From: Ruminococcus sp.
GTDB taxonomy: Bacteria; Bacillota; Clostridia; Oscillospirales; Acutalibacteraceae
Reading direction: 5' to 3'
Assembly: GCA_017457155.1 (NCBI GenBank)
Contig: JAFTHZ010000007.1
Span: forward strand, 31,695-95,694
DNA: 64,000 nucleotides
Position numbers and translations under genes: made by a program. Positions 25,954-35,023 of this stretch are shown piece after piece (positions within the stretch are counted from its first letter, which is position 1; each line of letters starts with the position of its first letter). The notes beneath the pieces were generated by a model. It saw nothing but the letters and a program-made list of their open reading frames with translations. It was not told the origin of the DNA and did no database searches.

Positions 25954-25982
25954 GGGCAGACGGCAAATATGCCGTTTGCCCT
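25954..25982 (+). terminator. Hairpin between rpsO and pnp
   Basis: GGGCAGACGGC pairs with GCCGTTTGCCC (one mismatch) across a 6-nt loop. There is no strong T-run after it, so it may be a processing site or partial terminator. Confidence 0.5.
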
Positions 25983-26139
25983 ATATTCCGTTTATAACAG
26001 GGTTTTTTACAGTCTGAGTTTAGCGGTAAAATCAGGGATTCGCAGAGGTTGTCACAGAATATGGGGATCCTTGATTTTATTGCTAAAATTCAGAAGAAAA
26101 TCCCTGTGAAAATAAAAAATTTTACAGGAGGAATTTATT

Positions 26140-28359
26140 ATGGCAAACAAAGCTATGACTTTCGACAACTTCAGAACCTTTGAGACTGAATTTGCCGGCA
26201 GACCCCTTGTGGTCGAGACAGGTAAGACAACCCAGCTTGCTAACGGTGCTTGTCTTGTGCGCTACGGCGAGACCGTAGTTCACGTTGCAGTAACAGGTGC
26301 TGCAAAGCCCAGAGAGGGCATTGACTTCTTCCCTCTTTCAGTTGATTTTGAGGAGAAGCTCTACTCCGTAGGTAAGATCCCCGGCAGCTTTTTAAAGCGT
26401 GAGGGCAGACCTTCTGAGAAGGCAATCCTCACCAGCCGCGTTATCGACAGACCCATCCGTCCTCTGTTCCCCAAGGATATGAGAAACGATGTTTCCGTAG
26501 TCTGCACAGTTATGTCCGTTGACCCTGATTGTCAGCCCGAGATCGTTGCAATGGTTGGTACATCCATCGCAATCACAATCTCTGACATTCCCTGGAACGG
26601 TCCTATCTCCGGTGTATCCGTAGGCTATGTTGACGGCGAGTTCGTTATCAATCCCACAGCAGAGCAGAGAGAGAAGTCTGAGATGGCAACAACCGTTGCA
26701 TCCACAGACAGCCGTATCGCTATGATCGAGGCAGGTGCAAACTGCGTCAGCGATGAGGTTATGTACAACGCAATCATGGCAGGCCACGAGGCTAACCAGC
26801 AGATCATCGAGTTCATCAAGGGCATTCAGGCAGAGATCGGCAAGGAGAAGTTCTCCTATCCCTCAAACGAGCCTGATGAGGAGATGTTCAACGCAATCAA
26901 GGAGTTCTCCGAAGCAGACATCAAGGTTGCTATGGACACAGACGACAAGACCGTCCGTGATGCAAGACTCCAGCCCATCTACGAGGCTGTTCACGCAAAG
27001 TTCGACGAGATTTACCCCGACTGCGAGGCAAAGATCGACGAGTGTCTCTACAAGACACAGAAATATATCGTAAGACGCTGGCTGCTGGACGAGCAGAAGC
27101 GTGTTGACGGCAGAGGTATGAATGATATCAGACCTCTGGCTTCCGAGGTAGCTCTGCTGCCCAGAGTTCACGGTTCAGGTCTCTTTACCCGTGGACAGAC
27201 ACAGGTTCTCACAATTGCAACCCTGGGCCCCATCTCTGACAGACAGCTTCTGGACGGTATTGATGAGGAAGAGTACAAGCGCTATATGCACCACTACAAC
27301 TTCCCCAGCTACTCCGTTGGTGAGACAAGACCCAGCCGTGGTCCCGGCAGACGTGAGATCGGTCACGGTGCACTGGCAGAGAGAGCTCTTGTTCCCGTAA
27401 TTCCCTCCGCAGAGGAGTTCCCCTATTCAATCAGACTGGTTTCTGAGGTTCTTTCCTCCAACGGTTCCACATCACAGGGTTCTGTCTGTGGTTCCACACT
27501 TGCTCTGATGGATGCAGGTGTTCCCATCAAGGCTCCCGTTGCAGGTATCTCCTGCGGACTTATCACCGAGGGTGACCGTTGGATGACAATGGTTGATATC
27601 CAGGGCGTTGAGGACTTCTTCGGCGATATGGATTTCAAGGTAGCAGGTACCCACGACGGCATCACAGCTATCCAGATGGATCTGAAGATCTCCGGTCTGA
27701 CTCCCGAGATGGTCAAGGAGGCACTTGAGAAGACTCACGTTGCAAGAAACTACATCCTTGACGAGATCATGCTCAAGGCTATTGCAGAGCCCAGAGGGGA
27801 GTTGTCCAAGTACGCTCCCAAGATGCTCACAACAACCATTCCTGCTGACAAGATCTCTGAGGTTATCGGCAAGGGCGGAAAGGTTATCAAGGAGATCCAG
27901 GCTCAGTGCGAGGTTAAGATCGACATCGAAGAGGACGGCGACAACGGCCAGGTATTCGTTTCCGGTATTGATCTTGAGCAGTGCCGCAGAGCTCTTGCTA
28001 TTGTTGAGACAATCGCTATCGATCCCGAGCCCGGTGCAATGTATCTGGGCAAGGTAACCCGTATCATGGACTTCGGCGCATTCGTTGAGATCGCTCCCGG
28101 CAAGGAGGGTCTCGTACACATCAGCCAGCTGGATGTTAAGCGTACCGACAAGGTAACTGATGTTGTAAACGTTGGTGATGTTATCCGTGTCAAGGTTATG
28201 GAGATCGACGACAAGGGCAGACTCAACCTTTCTCGTCGCGATGTTCTTATTGAGGTTGACGGCCTGACACCCGAGAACGACGTAAACGCTGACAGACCCC
28301 GCAGAGATAACCGCGGCGGCAGAGGCGGCGACCGTCGTCCCCGCAGACGCAACGACTGA
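26140..28359 (+). CDS. pnp: Polyribonucleotide nucleotidyltransferase (PNPase)
   Basis: The 739-residue product follows ACAGGAGGAATTTATT. It has two RNase PH-like domains (about 10-235 and 320-550) split by the helical linker, a KH domain with IGKGGKVIKEIQ near residue 575, and an S1 domain (about 630-700: MYLGKVTRIMDFGAFVEI), ending in an Arg/Gly-rich tail. PNPase degrades RNA 3'-to-5' using phosphate and can also add tails. Motifs such as SSNGSTSQGSVCG support an intact core. It is transcribed in the same direction as rpsO. Confidence 0.98.
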   Translation: MANKAMTFDNFRTFETEFAGRPLVVETGKTTQLANGACLVRYGETVVHVAVTGAAKPREGIDFFPLSVDFEEKLYSVGKIPGSFLKREGRPSEKAILTSRVIDRPIRPLFPKDMRNDVSVVCTVMSVDPDCQPEIVAMVGTSIAITISDIPWNGPISGVSVGYVDGEFVINPTAEQREKSEMATTVASTDSRIAMIEAGANCVSDEVMYNAIMAGHEANQQIIEFIKGIQAEIGKEKFSYPSNEPDEEMFNAIKEFSEADIKVAMDTDDKTVRDARLQPIYEAVHAKFDEIYPDCEAKIDECLYKTQKYIVRRWLLDEQKRVDGRGMNDIRPLASEVALLPRVHGSGLFTRGQTQVLTIATLGPISDRQLLDGIDEEEYKRYMHHYNFPSYSVGETRPSRGPGRREIGHGALAERALVPVIPSAEEFPYSIRLVSEVLSSNGSTSQGSVCGSTLALMDAGVPIKAPVAGISCGLITEGDRWMTMVDIQGVEDFFGDMDFKVAGTHDGITAIQMDLKISGLTPEMVKEALEKTHVARNYILDEIMLKAIAEPRGELSKYAPKMLTTTIPADKISEVIGKGGKVIKEIQAQCEVKIDIEEDGDNGQVFVSGIDLEQCRRALAIVETIAIDPEPGAMYLGKVTRIMDFGAFVEIAPGKEGLVHISQLDVKRTDKVTDVVNVGDVIRVKVMEIDDKGRLNLSRRDVLIEVDGLTPENDVNADRPRRDNRGGRGGDRRPRRRND

Positions 28360-28388
28360 TTTAACTGAATAACATTTATGTTCAGCAT

Positions 28389-28421
28389 ACTCCGACTCGT
28401 TCAGGCGAGTCGGAGTTTTTT
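28389..28421 (+). terminator. pnp terminator
   Basis: ACTCCGACTCG pairs perfectly with CGAGTCGGAGT, followed by TTTTTT. Confidence 0.95.
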
Positions 28422-28477
28422 GTCATAATGACTAAATTCAGCCTGAGTTTTTTTACATACGAGAAACATATAACGCG

Positions 28478-28506
28478 TTGACAAGAGTACGAGGCTGTGA
28501 TATATT
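28478..28506 (+). promoter_or_regulatory. Promoter of the first LRR-dockerin gene
   Basis: TTGACA at 28478-28483 and TATATT at 28501-28506, 17 nt apart. A small GTCTA/TAGAC inverted repeat lies in the leader. Confidence 0.82.
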
Positions 28507-28554
28507 ATACTTGTCTAACAAAATAGACAAAATGAGAAACAGGAGGTCTGTTTT

Positions 28555-30498
28555 ATGAAGAAGATAACAAGCTTGCTGCTTGTGATTATGCTGCTTGTGA
28601 GTATGCTGGCGGTGTCTGCTGTGGATGCAGGCGCCATGACCTCGGGGAATTTTACGTATGAAATGTATACCGAGGATTCTGTATATATCACAGGTTACAC
28701 AGGCGGAGTCACAGAGAAGCTCACCATCCCCTCGAAGCTGGGCGGCTATCCCGTAAAAGCCATCGGGGCAGAAGCTTTCTATTATCAGGAGATATATTCT
28801 GTGACAATCCCTGAGGGTATTGAGGCCATCGGGGACTATGCTTTTATGAATACGGCCATATCTACCGTGAAGCTGCCTGACAGCCTTGTTTACCTGGGAT
28901 TTGGTTCCTTTGCCACAGCGTATTTCAAGTCCTATTCGGTGAACTCCACCAATCCCAACTTCACTACCCGTGACGGAATTATATTCAGCAAGGATATGAC
29001 AGAGCTGGAGGCATACCCTGTAGCAAGGGATAACACCGACTACACCATTCCCTCAGGGGTGAAGAGTATTGGCAGCGGAGCCTTTGGATATGCTCTGAAC
29101 CTTGAGAAGGTCTACAATCTCAGCGGAGTAGAGCATATCGGCGAATGTGCTTTTATGTTTTCGTCCATTACTTCTGTGAAGATTCCTGCTACCGTAAAAT
29201 ATGTTGATTCCTATGCCTTTGCAGGTTGCACCCAGTTGCAGGATGTTTCGGCAGATTACGGCAGCTGGTTCATTTCTCCTGACGCTTTTGAGGAGTCAAA
29301 ATGGTTTACAGCACAGCCTGACGGTATAATTTATTTCGGAAGAGTTGCTTATATGTACAAGGGTGAGGCTCCCTCCACTATTACCCTCAAGGAGGATACC
29401 CTGAAGATAAACGGCAAAGCTTTTGCAGAGCAGCCAAAGGTCACAAAGATAATTATTCCCAATAAGACTGAGGTAATAGAGTACTCTGCCTTTGACCGGT
29501 GTGAGTCCTTAGTAAGTATTGAAGTTGCACAGGATAACAGAAAATTCATGACCATAGACGGTATGCTTTTCAGCAAGGACAAGACAAAGCTCTGCGTTTG
29601 TCCTGCAGGCAAAAGCGGAGCGGTGCAGATCCCCGATGGCACACAGTACATTGAGACTTATGCTTTTGAATACTGTGAGAAGATGACAGCGGTGCAGATT
29701 CCCGACACAGTGACCACCATTGAGGAAGGGGCTTTTTATGGGTGCTCGGCTCTGACTTCCATCACGATTCCTGACAGCGTGGAGTATGCAGGGGCGTATC
29801 TGTTCCATGAGTGTGCGTCTCTTGAGGATGTAACAATCCCTGAGGGAAGTGTGCTGTTCTGTGACTATGATTTCTATGGCACAGCCTGGTTGGATGCACA
29901 GCCTGAGGGTGTTGTGTACCTGTGCAAGAGTGCCATCGGATACATTTATAATGACGAGGAGCCCCGTGATGTTGTTATTGAGGAAGGTACCCTGAGTATC
30001 GGCAGGGAGGCATTCTTCGGCTATCCTAACATAAAGTCCGTTACTCTGCCGGATTCTCTCAAAAAGATTGGAGACGGAGCCTTTGCCTGGTGTCAGCCTA
30101 TGACAGAGATAACTATTCCTTCCTCGGTTGAGGAGATTGGCTTGTATGCCCTGGGCTACTCATACGAGTACAGCGAAGAGTCAGGGGAGTGGGAATATAC
30201 CCCTGTTGAGGGCTTTGTCATCAAGGGATACTCAGGCACAGCCGCTCAGACCTACGCACAGCTGAACAATATAGAATTTGAGTCTTTGGGAGAGTATGTG
30301 GTTCCCGGCCTTCTGGGAGATGTGGACGGAGACGGCAGGCTGAGCGTCAGAGACGCCACCACAATCCAGAAGTCTCTGGCAGATATTATCACTCTCACCG
30401 AGGAGCAGGTAGCTCTGGCAGACTTCAAGGCTGACGATACAATCAACGTAAAGGATGCCACAGCTATCCAGAAATGTCTGGTGGGTCTGGAATACTAA
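28555..30498 (+). CDS. Secreted BspA-like leucine-rich-repeat protein with dockerin
   Basis: The start follows AGGAGGTCTGTTTT. The 647-residue product has a signal peptide (about 1-27), then roughly ten LRR_5 (BspA/TpLRR) repeats of the form 'IPxGVxxIGxxAFxxCxxLxxVxIP', for example near 95, 170 and 375, and a C-terminal dockerin with loops DVDGDGRLSVRD and DFKADDTINVKD each followed by DAT.IQK. LRR_5 proteins generally bind proteins or carbohydrates. The dockerin would attach it to a cohesin-bearing scaffold, so it may be an adhesion or substrate-binding subunit. It stands alone between its promoter and terminator. Confidence 0.9.
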   Translation: MKKITSLLLVIMLLVSMLAVSAVDAGAMTSGNFTYEMYTEDSVYITGYTGGVTEKLTIPSKLGGYPVKAIGAEAFYYQEIYSVTIPEGIEAIGDYAFMNTAISTVKLPDSLVYLGFGSFATAYFKSYSVNSTNPNFTTRDGIIFSKDMTELEAYPVARDNTDYTIPSGVKSIGSGAFGYALNLEKVYNLSGVEHIGECAFMFSSITSVKIPATVKYVDSYAFAGCTQLQDVSADYGSWFISPDAFEESKWFTAQPDGIIYFGRVAYMYKGEAPSTITLKEDTLKINGKAFAEQPKVTKIIIPNKTEVIEYSAFDRCESLVSIEVAQDNRKFMTIDGMLFSKDKTKLCVCPAGKSGAVQIPDGTQYIETYAFEYCEKMTAVQIPDTVTTIEEGAFYGCSALTSITIPDSVEYAGAYLFHECASLEDVTIPEGSVLFCDYDFYGTAWLDAQPEGVVYLCKSAIGYIYNDEEPRDVVIEEGTLSIGREAFFGYPNIKSVTLPDSLKKIGDGAFAWCQPMTEITIPSSVEEIGLYALGYSYEYSEESGEWEYTPVEGFVIKGYSGTAAQTYAQLNNIEFESLGEYVVPGLLGDVDGDGRLSVRDATTIQKSLADIITLTEEQVALADFKADDTINVKDATAIQKCLVGLEY

Positions 30499-30516
30499 TA
30501 TATATGTAATAACAGA

Positions 30517-30552
30517 GGACGCCTGCGGTGTGATGTCGCAGGCGTCCTTTTG
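30517..30552 (+). terminator. Terminator of the first LRR-dockerin gene
   Basis: GGACGCCTGCG pairs with CGCAGGCGTCC across a 9-nt loop, then TTTT. Confidence 0.88.
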
Positions 30553-30748
30553 TATGTGGGAGAGACTCTGCAACTTGTGTTTTCAGCAGAGAATCTTAAC
30601 TAAATATCGTGTTTTTTGTACTTTTATAGTGAATAATAAGCAAATCTATTTCTTGGAAATAGGGAATTTTGTGAGAAAATGCACTAATAAAGATGTAGTT
30701 TCCAAAACGATTATCTCGTTATTTTCAACATTATTCCCTGTTGTCTAG

Positions 30749-30754
30749 TATAAT
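30749..30754 (+). promoter_or_regulatory. -10 box of the oligopeptide transporter operon
   Basis: A perfect TATAAT lies 60 bp before the permease start; the -35 is weak (TTCAAC at 30724-30729, 19 nt away). The rest of the AT-rich 30553-30748 gap shows nothing I can name. Confidence 0.5.
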
Positions 30755-30814
30755 GTGAGAATAAATATGTGCTAATTGCGCAAAAAAGACTATATTACAA
30801 GGAACGGGAATAAA

Positions 30815-31741
30815 ATGGACAAGAAATTTCTCTACTACTTATTGAAGAGAGTGTTGCTTGCGGTAGTTACCATCTTCCTGGTAGTTACAATCACCTTCTT
30901 CATCATGAACTTCATCCCCGGTGGCCCCTTTATGAGTGAGAAGTCAGTCACAGAGGAGACTCTGGCTGCCCTCAACGCCAAGTTCGGCCTGGACAAGCCT
31001 CTGGGTGAGCAGTACCTCAACTACCTGAAGGGTGCTGTCAAATTCGACTTTGGTCCTTCTATGAAGATGGACGGTCGTATGGTTACAGACGTTATTATGG
31101 AGGGCTTCCAGTCAAGTGCCAAGCTGGGACTTATCGCAGCTGCAAGCGCAATTGTGCTGGGTCTGGTCTTTGGATCTCTGGCAGCGGTATTCCACAACAA
31201 GCTGATTGACCGTATTGTTATGGTTATCTCCACCGCTTTTGTTGCCATGCCTTCTTTCATTGTGGCAACTCTGCTACTGTGGCTGTTCTGTCTTGAGTTA
31301 CCGGTCTTCCCCGCAAACGGAAGTACCGCCGCAGGACTTGTGCTGCCCATCATATCCCTGATGCTGTATCCCATGGCATATATCATCCGACTCACTCGTT
31401 CGAGTATGCTGGATGTTCTGGGACAGGACTATATCCGCACAGCCCGCGCAAAGGGTGTTGCACCCTCTAAGGTTCTCTTCAAGCACGCTCTGAAGAATGC
31501 TGTCACCCCTGTTATCACATATGCAGGTCCCATGGTAGCCTTTATTCTTACCGGTTCCCTTGTTGTTGAGCAGATTTTTGCAGTACCCGGACTGGGCAAG
31601 TACTTTGTCTCCAGTATCATCAACCGTGACTACACAATGATCATGGGTACTACAATCTTCCTTGCTGTTATTGTTATTGTTATGATGCTCCTGTCGGATA
31701 TCCTTTACAAGCTGTTCGACCCGAGAGTAGATCTTTCATAA
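30815..31741 (+). CDS. oppB: Oligopeptide/dipeptide ABC transporter permease (OppB/DppB type)
   Basis: The ATG at 30815 follows AAGGAACGGG; a TTG 39 bp upstream is a poorer start. The 308-residue product has six membrane helices and the OppB signatures: an N-terminal YYLLKRVLLAVVTIFLVV helix with NFIPGGPF, and a cytoplasmic EAA-type loop around LGQDYIRTARAKGV. It forms the membrane channel with the next gene. The five genes oppBCDFA lie in one direction with gaps of 13, 12, -8 and 163 bp. The symbol marks the family; dipeptide specificity is equally possible. Confidence 0.92.
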   Translation: MDKKFLYYLLKRVLLAVVTIFLVVTITFFIMNFIPGGPFMSEKSVTEETLAALNAKFGLDKPLGEQYLNYLKGAVKFDFGPSMKMDGRMVTDVIMEGFQSSAKLGLIAAASAIVLGLVFGSLAAVFHNKLIDRIVMVISTAFVAMPSFIVATLLLWLFCLELPVFPANGSTAAGLVLPIISLMLYPMAYIIRLTRSSMLDVLGQDYIRTARAKGVAPSKVLFKHALKNAVTPVITYAGPMVAFILTGSLVVEQIFAVPGLGKYFVSSIINRDYTMIMGTTIFLAVIVIVMMLLSDILYKLFDPRVDLS

Positions 31742-31754
31742 GGAGGAGATAAAG

Positions 31755-32843
31755 ATGAAAAATCCTGATACAAACTCTCTTCCCAAGAAGAATCCTCTCA
31801 GCTTTCAGCTGGATGTTTCCAAGTGGGAGAAGGCTTCTTCTGCAGAGAAGGAGCAGCAGATTATCGAGCGCGAGAGCGTGACCTTCTTCAAGGACGGTAT
31901 GCGCCGTCTGTGGAAGAATAAGGTTGCTGTTGTGTGCGCATTCGTTCTTCTGTTTATTATTGTTGCAGTTATTGTTGTTCCTATGATATATCCCTACAAC
32001 TATGCAGACCAGCTGGGTATTGCAGAGGTTGGTCAGCTGCCTGACGCAACCTACAACAATCTGGGACCCATGGAGTACAGTAACACCGAGCAGGCAAAGA
32101 TCGACGCAGGCGAGGATGTATTCCCCCATCTTCTGGGTACAGACGAGCTGGGCCGAGACTACTTTATCCGTGTGGTTTACGGAACTCGAATCTCCCTGTC
32201 CGTAGGTCTCTTTGCTTCTATCATTGTTCTTATTATCGGTACACTCTATGGTTCAATCTCCGGCTACTTCGGCGGCAAGGTTGACCTTATTATGATGAGA
32301 ATAGTTGATATCATCTATTCTCTGCCTGATATGCTGATGGTTATTCTGTTCTCTGTTGTATTCAAGCAGACCCTGGCTCCCGCTATTGAGGGAACCATCC
32401 TTGAAAAGCTGGGAACAGGTATGATCAGTATCTTCCTGGTGTTTGCGCTGCTGTACTGGGTATCTATGGCCCGTCTTATCCGTGGACAGATCCTCACTAT
32501 CAAGCAGCAGGAGTACATCCTCACAGCAAAGGCTCTGGGTGCATCTCCTGCCAGAATCATCCGCAAGCACCTGCTTCCCAACTGTATCAGTGTTATTGTT
32601 ATTTCCACAGCACTGCAGATTCCCAACGCTATCTTCACAGAGAGCTTTCTGAGCTTCCTGGGACTGGGTGTTTCTATCCCCATGCCTTCCCTGGGATCTC
32701 TGGCATCAGACGCTCTGAACTATATCTACTCTGATGTATACAGACTTCTGGTTCCTGCTCTGACAATCTGTGTTATCGTATTGTCCCTCAATCTTCTGGG
32801 CGACGGTCTGCGTGACGCCTTTGACCCCAAGCAGAAAAAGTAA
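31755..32843 (+). CDS. oppC: Oligopeptide/dipeptide ABC transporter permease (OppC/DppC type)
   Basis: The 362-residue product has a long N-terminal cytoplasmic part (about 60 residues), a first helix followed by a 100-residue external loop, and five more helices with the EAA loop ILTAKALGASPARIIRKHLLPN near residue 255. FPHLLGTDELGRDYF is a hallmark of the OppC N-terminal region. It pairs with OppB. The external loop is longer than in many OppC proteins. Its ribosome site AAGGAGGAG directly follows the oppB stop. Confidence 0.92.
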   Translation: MKNPDTNSLPKKNPLSFQLDVSKWEKASSAEKEQQIIERESVTFFKDGMRRLWKNKVAVVCAFVLLFIIVAVIVVPMIYPYNYADQLGIAEVGQLPDATYNNLGPMEYSNTEQAKIDAGEDVFPHLLGTDELGRDYFIRVVYGTRISLSVGLFASIIVLIIGTLYGSISGYFGGKVDLIMMRIVDIIYSLPDMLMVILFSVVFKQTLAPAIEGTILEKLGTGMISIFLVFALLYWVSMARLIRGQILTIKQQEYILTAKALGASPARIIRKHLLPNCISVIVISTALQIPNAIFTESFLSFLGLGVSIPMPSLGSLASDALNYIYSDVYRLLVPALTICVIVLSLNLLGDGLRDAFDPKQKK

Positions 32844-32855
32844 GGAGGAGTTTTT

Positions 32856-33899
32856 ATGAGTTTATTATCAGTAGAAAATCTGAGAACCTCTTTCTTCACA
32901 CCTGCAGGCGAGGTCAAAGCTGTCAACGGTGTTTCCTATGAGATCGAGAGAGGTAAGGTTCTGGGCATAGTAGGCGAGTCCGGCTCCGGCAAGAGCGTGT
33001 CCGCATACTCTGTGCTCCAGATACTGGCAAATCCCGGCAAAATCATCGGCGGCAGCATCAAGCTGGAGGACGAGGAGATTGTCGGAATCAAAGAGAAGAA
33101 TATGGCTAAGATCCGCGGAAATAAGATTTCAATTATCTTCCAGGATCCTATGACAAGCCTTAACCCCGTATTTACCATTGGCGATCAGCTTATGGAGGCT
33201 ATTATGCTCCATACTGACCGCGATAAAAAGCAGGCTAAGGAGAGAGCTATCGAGATGCTCACTCTCGTTGGTGTTAACGAGCCTGAGAAGCGTATCAAGC
33301 AGTATCCTCACCAGTTCTCAGGCGGTATGCGTCAGCGTGTTATGATTGCTATGGCCCTTGCCTGTGAGCCTGATATTCTGATTGCGGATGAGCCCACAAC
33401 TGCCCTGGATGTTACAATTCAGGCACAGATCCTTGACCTTATGAAGGATCTTCAGAAGCAGCTGGGAATGGCTATCATCCTCATTACCCATGACCTTGGT
33501 GTTGTGGCTGAGATGTGCGATGAGGTTATTGTTATGTACGCAGGACAGATCTGCGAGAGAGGTACTGCTGAGGAGATTTTCTACAATCCCAAGCACGAGT
33601 ACACTCTGGGTCTGATGCGTTCTATTCCCACTGTTTCCGACGAGCACACAAAGCTCCGTCCCATCGGAGGCAACGCCGTAGACCTGCTGAACCTGCCTGC
33701 AGGCTGTCCTTTCGCACCCCGCTGTGATGCAGCGATGAAGGTGTGCCTGGAGACTAACCCCGCTCTCATCTGCGAGGGTGGCACTCACTATGCACGTTGC
33801 TGGAATCATGTGAAGAGCATGATCGAGGAAGGCAGAATAACTTCGGCAGAGGTTGAGGCACTTTATAACGACAAAGAGGAGATGAAGACCGATGAGTGA
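32856..33899 (+). CDS. oppD: Oligopeptide ABC transporter ATP-binding protein (OppD/DppD type)
   Basis: The 347-residue ATPase carries Walker A GESGSGKS (about 41-48), the signature FSGGMRQRV and Walker [10 protein letters not shown]. The C-terminal oligo/dipeptide extension holds the Cys cluster [15 protein letters not shown] plus later Cys residues, known in this subfamily to bind an iron-sulfur cluster. It works as a heterodimer with the next gene product. The genes overlap by 8 bp, indicating coupled translation. Confidence 0.95.
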   Translation: MSLLSVENLRTSFFTPAGEVKAVNGVSYEIERGKVLGIVGESGSGKSVSAYSVLQILANPGKIIGGSIKLEDEEIVGIKEKNMAKIRGNKISIIFQDPMTSLNPVFTIGDQLMEAIMLHTDRDKKQAKERAIEMLTLVGVNEPEKRIKQYPHQFSGGMRQRVMIAMALACEPDILIADEPTTALDVTIQAQILDLMKDLQKQLGMAIILITHDLGVVAEMCDEVIVMYAGQICERGTAEEIFYNPKHEYTLGLMRSIPTVSDEHTKLRPIGGNAVDLLNLPAGCPFAPRCDAAMKVCLETNPALICEGGTHYARCWNHVKSMIEEGRITSAEVEALYNDKEEMKTDE

Positions 33900-34860
33900 T
33901 AACAAGTACCTGCTTGAAGTCCGTGACCTGAAGCAGCATTTCAACATTCCCTCCGGTCTTTTCGGCAGCAAAAAGCTGAAGGCTGTTGATGGCGTTTCCT
34001 TTGCTATAAAAGAAGGAGAGACCCTGGGTCTCGTTGGTGAGTCCGGCTGTGGAAAGACCACCGTCGGCAGAACCATTCTTCATCTGTATGAGCCCACAAG
34101 CGGCGAGATATACTACGACGGACAGCATATCAAGACCAAAAAAGACGTTACAGAGATGAGAAAAAAGGTCCAGATGGTATTCCAGGACCCTTACTCATCC
34201 CTTGACCCCAGAATGACCGTTGCTGACATTGTCGGCGAGCCTTTGGATATTCACAAGCTCTGCAAGACCAAGGCTGAGCGTGATGCAAGAATCGCAGAGC
34301 TGCTCAAGACCGTTGGTCTTAACTCAGAGCATGCCTCACGTTATGCTCATGAGTTCTCAGGCGGACAGCGTCAGCGTATCGGTATTGCCAGAGCTCTGGC
34401 CGTTAACCCCAAGTGCATTATCTGTGACGAACCTGTTTCCGCGCTGGATGTATCCATTCAGGCACAGATCATCAATATGTTTGAGGACCTTCAGGAGAAG
34501 CTGGGACTTACCTATCTGTTCATAGCTCACGACCTGCTGGTTGTTAAGCATATCTCTGACAGAATCGCAGTTATGTATCTGGGACATATTGTGGAGATGG
34601 GTCCTGCTAACGAGATTTACAACCATCCCACACATCCCTACTCAATCTCACTTCTCTCTGCAGTTCCGATTCCTGATCCGGATTATGCAAAGAACCACAA
34701 GCGCATTGTTCTGGAGGGAGACGTACCCTCTCCTCTGAATATGCCTTCCGGCTGTCCATTCCGCACACGTTGCCCCAGAGCAACCGAGAAGTGTGCCGAG
34801 GAGATGCCTCCTCTCACAGAGGTCGCACCCGAGCATTTCGCTGCTTGCTGGAATCTGTAA
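33892..34860 (+). CDS. oppF: Oligopeptide ABC transporter ATP-binding protein (OppF/DppF type)
   Basis: The 322-residue product has Walker A GESGCGKT, signature [11 protein letters not shown], Walker [10 protein letters not shown], and a C-terminal Cys motif ([15 protein letters not shown]). The internal [14 protein letters not shown] block is typical of OppF. It is the second ATPase of the transporter and overlaps oppD by 8 bp. After its stop a 163-bp gap with a small TACCC/GGGTA hairpin (34915-34930) leads to the binding protein, perhaps tuning its level. Confidence 0.95.
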   Translation: MSDNKYLLEVRDLKQHFNIPSGLFGSKKLKAVDGVSFAIKEGETLGLVGESGCGKTTVGRTILHLYEPTSGEIYYDGQHIKTKKDVTEMRKKVQMVFQDPYSSLDPRMTVADIVGEPLDIHKLCKTKAERDARIAELLKTVGLNSEHASRYAHEFSGGQRQRIGIARALAVNPKCIICDEPVSALDVSIQAQIINMFEDLQEKLGLTYLFIAHDLLVVKHISDRIAVMYLGHIVEMGPANEIYNHPTHPYSISLLSAVPIPDPDYAKNHKRIVLEGDVPSPLNMPSGCPFRTRCPRATEKCAEEMPPLTEVAPEHFAACWNL

Positions 34861-35023
34861 GAGTTACAGGGGAGAGACCGCTTTAGCAGAAGCACCGGTT
34901 CTGCCCCGTACATTTACCCTTTATGGGTAGACAATTACTTTTGGAATCAATTATCGTTGATTTATATTCAGTCTGGTTTTGTCTGGTTGCAGATAAGACA
35001 CAAATTTGACAGGAGGAAATTCC

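Noticed and set aside
28640-30260. Regular repeats that might suggest a CRISPR array or tandem DNA repeat
   Set aside because: They are coding repeats of the LRR protein, imperfect and in frame. No CRISPR array or cas gene was seen in the window.
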